Source: Xylogone sp. PMI_703 (taxonomy: Eukaryota > Ascomycota > Leotiomycetes). Taken from it: a stretch of DNA of 64,000 nucleotides. This document shows positions 59,301 through 64,000 of the stretch, piece after piece. The notes beneath the pieces were generated by a model. It made no database searches and was not told the origin of the DNA. It saw only the letters and a list, made by a program, of their open reading frames with translations. The stretch covers positions 1,488,001 to 1,552,000 of the forward strand of contig JAJTUQ010000006.1 in the NCBI GenBank assembly GCA_021399445.1, written 5' to 3'. Numbering within the stretch: position 1 is the stretch's first letter; each line of letters starts with the position of its first letter. The position numbers and the translations under genes are program-made.

Positions 59301-60758
59301 ATGGGTGGCGATTTGAACTTGAAGAAATCATGGCACCCGGTGCTCATGAGCAACCAGCGAAGGGTGTGGGAGGAAGAGAAGAAGGCGCTTGATGAGCGGA
59401 AGAGGACAGAGCAGAGGATTAGGGAGTTGAAGGAGGAGCGCGCGAAGGAGGAGATTCAAAACAAGCTTGAAGCCGCTGGGAGCAGGAAACGGGTGGATCG
59501 CGTCGACTGGATGTATCAGGGTCCTTCGAGCGGTCAAGCAGGGACAACAGAGGAAATGGAAGGTTATTTACTGGGGAAAAGGCGTATAGATTCATTGCTT
59601 AAGGGTACGGAACACAAGAAATTGGAGAAGCAGGCTTCGGAGGATAGTTTCATGGCCATGCAGAACGCCAATACGGTTCGAGATACCGCGGCGAAGATTC
59701 GAGAGGACCCGATGCTGGCGATCAAGAAGCAGGAGCAGGCTGCGTACGAGGCTATGATGAATGATCCTAGAAAGCGGCGACAATTACTTGCGCTTGCCGG
59801 AGCGGATGATAAACCTAAGTCAAAAGAGAAGAAGCACCACAGACACCACCATCACCACCGACATCGGCATGATTCCGATGATGAGGACCGTGAGAGACGG
59901 CATAAACGAAGGAGAAGAGAGGATGAAGATGATGATAGAAGGCGTAGAAGCAGTAGGTCTGATCATGCGCGAAGACGACACTCAGATTCCTATGATCGAG
60001 ACTCAAGGTCACCTTCGCCCAGGGCTTCGAGGAGGAGAGATAGCATTGATCGCTCTCAACGCCGCCGGTCGGCATCTCCTGAGGATAGGGATAGAGATAG
60101 GGCAAGATCTCGCAGAGAACGCGATTACGATGATAGAAGAAGGAGAAAGAATTCATCTTCTGTTGATTCGAGATCACCGACTCCTGATCGACGCAGAGGA
60201 AAGCGTGCATCGTCGGTAGATTCTAGGTCTCCTTCACCAGAGAGAAGAAGAGAGAGAAAGAGATCCCCTCGGGGATCTCGGTCGCCATCACCTGATCGAC
60301 GAAGGAAAAATTCATCTTCACCCGAGTCAGCATCGAGGCGGCCATTCAAGGATACTGATAATGGGAGGTACAGAACCAATGGCGCGAATGGGCGAGGAGA
60401 TAGTTACAGAAATGGCAATTCACGGAATGGAAACTACAATCGCCGTGATGATAGGCCACGAGGAGGATTCCAAGCCGGGCAGGTATCAGCAGAGGATAGA
60501 GAAGCTGAGCGGCAACGAAAGCTAGCTGCCATGCAACAAGACGCCTCGAGTCTAGATGTAGATCGAGAGAAACGCTTGGCTGCTATTGCTGAGCGGGAGA
60601 AAGCCGAGAAGGAGGCGGAAGAGAAGTCCAGAGCCAAATCCACCAAGTATGGAGATAAAGGCGACTTTGTCCATGGTTTGAATCGCCAGGCTGGCAACAT
60701 GAACCTAGGTGATCGAATTGGACGGGGTAGACAAGGCTTGCAAAAGGATTTGGATTAA
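59301..60758 (+). CDS. cwc25: Pre-mRNA-splicing factor Cwc25
   Basis: A single exon of 485 aa begins [20 protein letters not shown], the conserved CIR_N-type start of Cwc25. It continues with [11 protein letters not shown] and YLLGKRRID, the second conserved block. Cwc25 joins the activated spliceosome for the first catalytic step. Residues about 175-375 are an extended His, Arg/Asp and Arg/Ser-rich region with repeated SRSPSP/RRR units (for example [13 protein letters not shown]), much longer than in yeast Cwc25. The C-terminus is charged ([20 protein letters not shown]) and ends in a Gly/Arg motif. Start chosen: the ATG at 59301, since the upstream in-frame sequence lacks the conserved motif. 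Confidence 0.94.
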   Translation: MGGDLNLKKSWHPVLMSNQRRVWEEEKKALDERKRTEQRIRELKEERAKEEIQNKLEAAGSRKRVDRVDWMYQGPSSGQAGTTEEMEGYLLGKRRIDSLLKGTEHKKLEKQASEDSFMAMQNANTVRDTAAKIREDPMLAIKKQEQAAYEAMMNDPRKRRQLLALAGADDKPKSKEKKHHRHHHHHRHRHDSDDEDRERRHKRRRREDEDDDRRRRSSRSDHARRRHSDSYDRDSRSPSPRASRRRDSIDRSQRRRSASPEDRDRDRARSRRERDYDDRRRRKNSSSVDSRSPTPDRRRGKRASSVDSRSPSPERRRERKRSPRGSRSPSPDRRRKNSSSPESASRRPFKDTDNGRYRTNGANGRGDSYRNGNSRNGNYNRRDDRPRGGFQAGQVSAEDREAERQRKLAAMQQDASSLDVDREKRLAAIAEREKAEKEAEEKSRAKSTKYGDKGDFVHGLNRQAGNMNLGDRIGRGRQGLQKDLD

Positions 60759-61632
60759 GCCTAGCATTTCTTTGTTCGTAGCTGTGGTAGCAGGAAGGAG
60801 TCTCCTATTTATAAATTAATGGATGCACTATTTGTATCTGTATAGCCAAATCGTCCTTTTCTTTGTGTTGTTATATGATATTGTAGTGCTACTATCTCCA
60901 TAACGAGGTACCTGGACTCGAAGGATATCCGCATTTGAATCTAGCTCCGGGAGAAAACTCCCGTTTGACGCTAGTGCCTGTATTTGGCAGCTGCATTATG
61001 ATCTCATATAACTACAATGAGGTTCTGGATGCTTCTCAAACAGCTCCCGATTAAAACCACAAATACTGGTACTAACCTTTCTCGTCTTTGTACCTGCTAC
61101 GCCGGCCTTAATAAACTTGTTTACATTCGGATAATTTTCATGTGCGGAGTAGTTTGTGCCCTTATGGGTCTTTGGTCTCCTTTCCGATAGGTGTCTCGTA
61201 CCTGCAAGTAGCAACTTTCCACAAAAAGACGTGGACCTCCTGACGATACTCCGCCTTTGCATCTCGCGGGTGCAGCCGTTTCATTTTTCTACATAAACCG
61301 CCCAGGTGCCTCTTCTGTGTGCGAACCCTGTGTTCTGCCTGCGTTCTGCCTTCTGAAACATCTGGGCGTTTGGCGGGGCATGTGGGATGTACACATTCGG
61401 CTAGAGGCAGACGGTCCCAAGGTTAAAAGCTAGCAAAGGTATGTGCGGAAGTTCCCTCGTTTTCCAGATCATTTTTCCACGTGCATGAACAGCTCGTGGA
61501 GGACGATTCTGGCTCTCAGCGGAGGAGACCTCCAAGTTCGAGACGGCTCTCACGAGATGGGATGACTAAGTCTTCAGTATAGCTGATAGCTACAACAGTA
61601 GTATTGCCGCCTCTCCCATATCCAGCTCCAGC
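60759..61632. other. Intergenic region, cwc25 3' end / nte1 promoter
   Basis: No gene is recognisable. The right half is the presumed nte1 promoter. No known element is assigned. Confidence 0.45.
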
Positions 61633-64000
61633 ATGGCCATGGCCGCAGCAGGCTCCATGACTGAGGCTATGGGCTCATCACTTGCGACGGTGACGGTCAC
61701 AGCTACGCCGTCACCAGATGCTCAGGCTAGCTCGATATTTGGAATGTTTGGACGGCTGATTTTGTTCTGCCTACGAGTCATTCCTGGGGTTTTGTATTGG
61801 CTGATCACTTTTACGACAATCACGCTTCCAACGTTCCTCTTCACGTTGTTCTCAACAAGCCTTACCTTCACGATGAATGCCACAACCTTGTAAGCCTATT
61901 CTAAGCCCATGTCTGAGTCCTGGAACTAATGGAGGCGTTGTAGAATGCTTATTATAATGGTGATGGTCTCCACGGTGAGCTGGTTTGTGCGGTACCGGTA
62001 CCTCAATATGTACTCCCGACTACCACCTCAGCCGCAGCGGAAGGAGCCGCAGATAGACTTGTACCCGGATACACAGGAGGAGGGCTCAAAATCTGGGTTC
62101 TCGAATTATCTGGATGAGTTTTTAAGCGCTATCAAGGTCTTCGGTTATTTGGAACGACCTGTTTTTCACGAGCTCACGCGGAGCATGCAAACGAGGAAGC
62201 TTATAGCTGGGGAGACTTTGAACCTCGAAGAAGAAAAGGGCTTCTGCCTTGTCGTGGATGGATTGGTAGAGATCTTTGTTAAATCCGGCCGCGACTCTAG
62301 GGACTCTGAAAACGAGGCACAGTATGAGAATGAAGATACGACTGACAGCGATAGCGGGACAAACTCCGGATCCAAAGGCCAGGGCTATCAGTTACTGACT
62401 GAAGTTAAGAATGGCGCGCCGATGTCTTCTTTATTTTCTATTCTGTCGCTTTTCACGGAAGATGTTAAGTTGAGACATACTGAGGATGATGATAGCGAAA
62501 TGAGAAGCTCGAATGGTTCTTTCGCGGGGCATCGACGATTTCCCTCCAGTGCTGGCATTGTGCAAAGTCCAAATACACCTCCGTCTTTCCCGCAAAGTCC
62601 GCAGTCTGGTGTCCCTAATCACCCTAGGCGTCCAGGGGGCCACCACCGCGTCTCTTCCGTTATAGCAAGCGGACACGCAGACGAGCCGCTTCCTAAAATC
62701 CCTCCCTTATCACTTGATTCCCCTATTCATGCTCCTCCTCGGCGGATCAAGCATCGAAGAACCATGACGAATTCCTACCATCCTGATATTGTAGCCAGGG
62801 CAACCGTTGATACTACGATAGCTATCATTCCTGCAAGTGCTTTTCGTCGCTTGACAAGGATATACCCTAAAGCAACTGCCCATATTGTTCAGGTAATTTT
62901 AACCAGATTGCAACGAGTAACGCTTGCTACAGGGCATTCGTACTTAGGATTAACTAGTGAAGTCCTTCGGACAGAACAACATATGAATAAGTATACTACT
63001 TATGAGTTACCGAACTTTCTCCGTGGAGATGCCTTGACAAGATTGAAGGAAAAGTTTACTCGGGAGAGGGAGAGGGCTGGACCTGATGAAGGAAGTAAAG
63101 GGATTGCTTTGCATAACCCTGGGGCGACCAGGCGCCGTAACTCCAGTCACAGTCTTAGGAAGGAAGCGACATTACATGCTCTGAATGCAAAGGCATCTCC
63201 GAGCTTATCGAACTTCTCATTCGAGCCACGCTCAAGTCAAGAAAGTGGAACATCACCCAGTCCTGGAGATCTCCTAACGAGTCTCCAAATGTCACGCAGT
63301 GGAGGACGGCCAATGTCATCAACGCCAGCAGACACTAACGAAAAGCATCGCGCTAGTCAAAGTCCATTAGAGCAAAAAACTTTCAATCCTCTAGCCAGTC
63401 CAATAGAATCTCGTATCGGCTTACACCGTCAGGAGTCAATCGATGAAGACAGCATGTTTAGAAAGTCCATTTTAGAGTGCATATTTAAAGCAATTGGCCT
63501 CACAAATACCAGGCAACCGTTACCGATGTCTGATTCCGTGGAAGCTTCACCGAGATTAGTCTCCTATGACCAGAGGAAGCACAAAGCGATTTTTACGAAC
63601 AATGCTTTTGGACTAATCGACCCATACGAAGGCTCTGGGGATGGTGATTCTGAATCTATGACATCTGGCGGAGTAAGTACTAATGCTATTCCTACTACAC
63701 AGGGCCTTGCGGCGGAGATGAAGGACGAGGTGGAGATTGTTTTCTTCCCAAAGGGTTCTGTTTTGGTAGAACAAGGAGAGAGAAATCCCGGATTATATTA
63801 CGTTATTGATGGATTTCTTGATGTCACTGTCCCTGTAGACGAGAAATTAGATGGAGCGGTTGTTGGAAGCTCAAATCGTCTGTCCGGCACATATGACAAA
63901 TTTGGAGAAGAACTTATGATTCCGCTTACACACACAAAGACGGGATCTTCACACGCATCCTCTAGTGGAATTGGAACTATACGGCCAGACGGAAAGAAGC
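61633..64000 (+). CDS. nte1: Lysophospholipase NTE1, N-terminal part (cut by window edge)
   Basis: Exon 1 is 61633-61889 and exon 2 starts at 61944 after a 54-nt intron (GTAAGC...TTGTAG). It stays open to the window end, giving about 771 residues of a family usually near 1500. Hydrophobic helices at about 40-80 and 86-100 anchor it in the ER membrane. Two cyclic-nucleotide-binding-like modules are visible. One is around [20 protein letters not shown], continuing through [19 protein letters not shown] second starts [20 protein letters not shown] near 63740. Between them lies a Ser/Pro-rich linker. Family knowledge: NTE1 deacylates phosphatidylcholine to glycerophosphocholine. The patatin catalytic domain (GxSxG) lies beyond the window, so activity cannot be checked here. 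Confidence 0.93.

Noticed and set aside
27090..61150. Recurrent ACTCCGT/ACGGAGT words in intergenic DNA (27092, 44141, 44298, 52134, 54674)
   Set aside because: The number seen is about what is expected by chance for a seven-base word on both strands in 64 kb.
1..64000. CRISPR arrays, insertion sequences, bacterial operons
   Set aside because: No such structures were seen. Introns and gene families show that the DNA is fungal nuclear.

Overview
The window is nuclear DNA of a filamentous ascomycete (Pezizomycotina). Genes are interrupted by short introns of about 45-240 nt with GT...AG ends and CTAAC/CTGAC-like branch sites. The gene content is typical of this group: Zn2Cys6 and AP-1-like bZIP regulators, a DUF3433 membrane protein, an Orbilia/Aspergillus-type fungal rhodopsin-like receptor, COP9 subunit 2, and NLR-like STAND proteins with a nucleoside-phosphorylase (PNP) head. 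I cannot fix the genus; the bZIP and housekeeping proteins fit Eurotiomycetes or a neighbouring class. Splice models below were derived by hand from splice signals and frame continuity, and all joined models are divisible by three.

Layout. 0.4-4.0 kb: NLR-like gene 1 (PNP-NACHT-ankyrin, +). 4.3-5.9 kb: Gemin2/SIP1 (+). 8.9-10.0 kb: AP-1-like bZIP (+). 12.3-15.5 kb: DUF3433 membrane protein (+). 16.1-17.1 kb: BTB protein (-). 19.5-23.0 kb: DNA polymerase delta catalytic subunit (+), tail to tail with a hotdog thioesterase (-, 23.2-23.7). 24.4-26.1 kb: seven-helix fungal rhodopsin-like receptor with eight exons (-). 27.9-29.7 kb: Zn2Cys6 factor (+). 30.3-34.9 kb: NLR-like gene 2 (PNP-NACHT-HEAT, -), broken by three single-base frameshifts. 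35.5 kb: intron-containing tRNA-Lys(CUU). 35.6-41.7 kb: AT-rich, gene-poor island with decayed coding sequence, including a relic of a third PNP domain. 41.8-51.2 kb: Rab-type GTPase, SUR7-family membrane protein, octanoyltransferase LIP2 and an otubain. 51.2-57.2 kb: GC-rich stretch without a recognisable gene. 57.2-60.8 kb: divergent pair csn2/cwc25. 61.6 kb to the right edge: N-terminal half of NTE1.

How it fits together. Most of the window is a stable housekeeping background (replication, splicing, snRNP assembly, lipoylation, deubiquitination, COP9, phospholipid turnover, membrane traffic). Into this are set two loci of the fungal non-self-recognition type. NLR 1 has nearly identical ankyrin repeats that differ mainly in the beta-hairpin loops and end at an 11-bp duplication that changes the frame. 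NLR 2 has thirteen 33-residue HEAT-like repeats and three homopolymer frameshifts. With the PNP relic at 39.0 kb they look like a birth-and-death NLR repertoire; this is the most interesting biology in the window.
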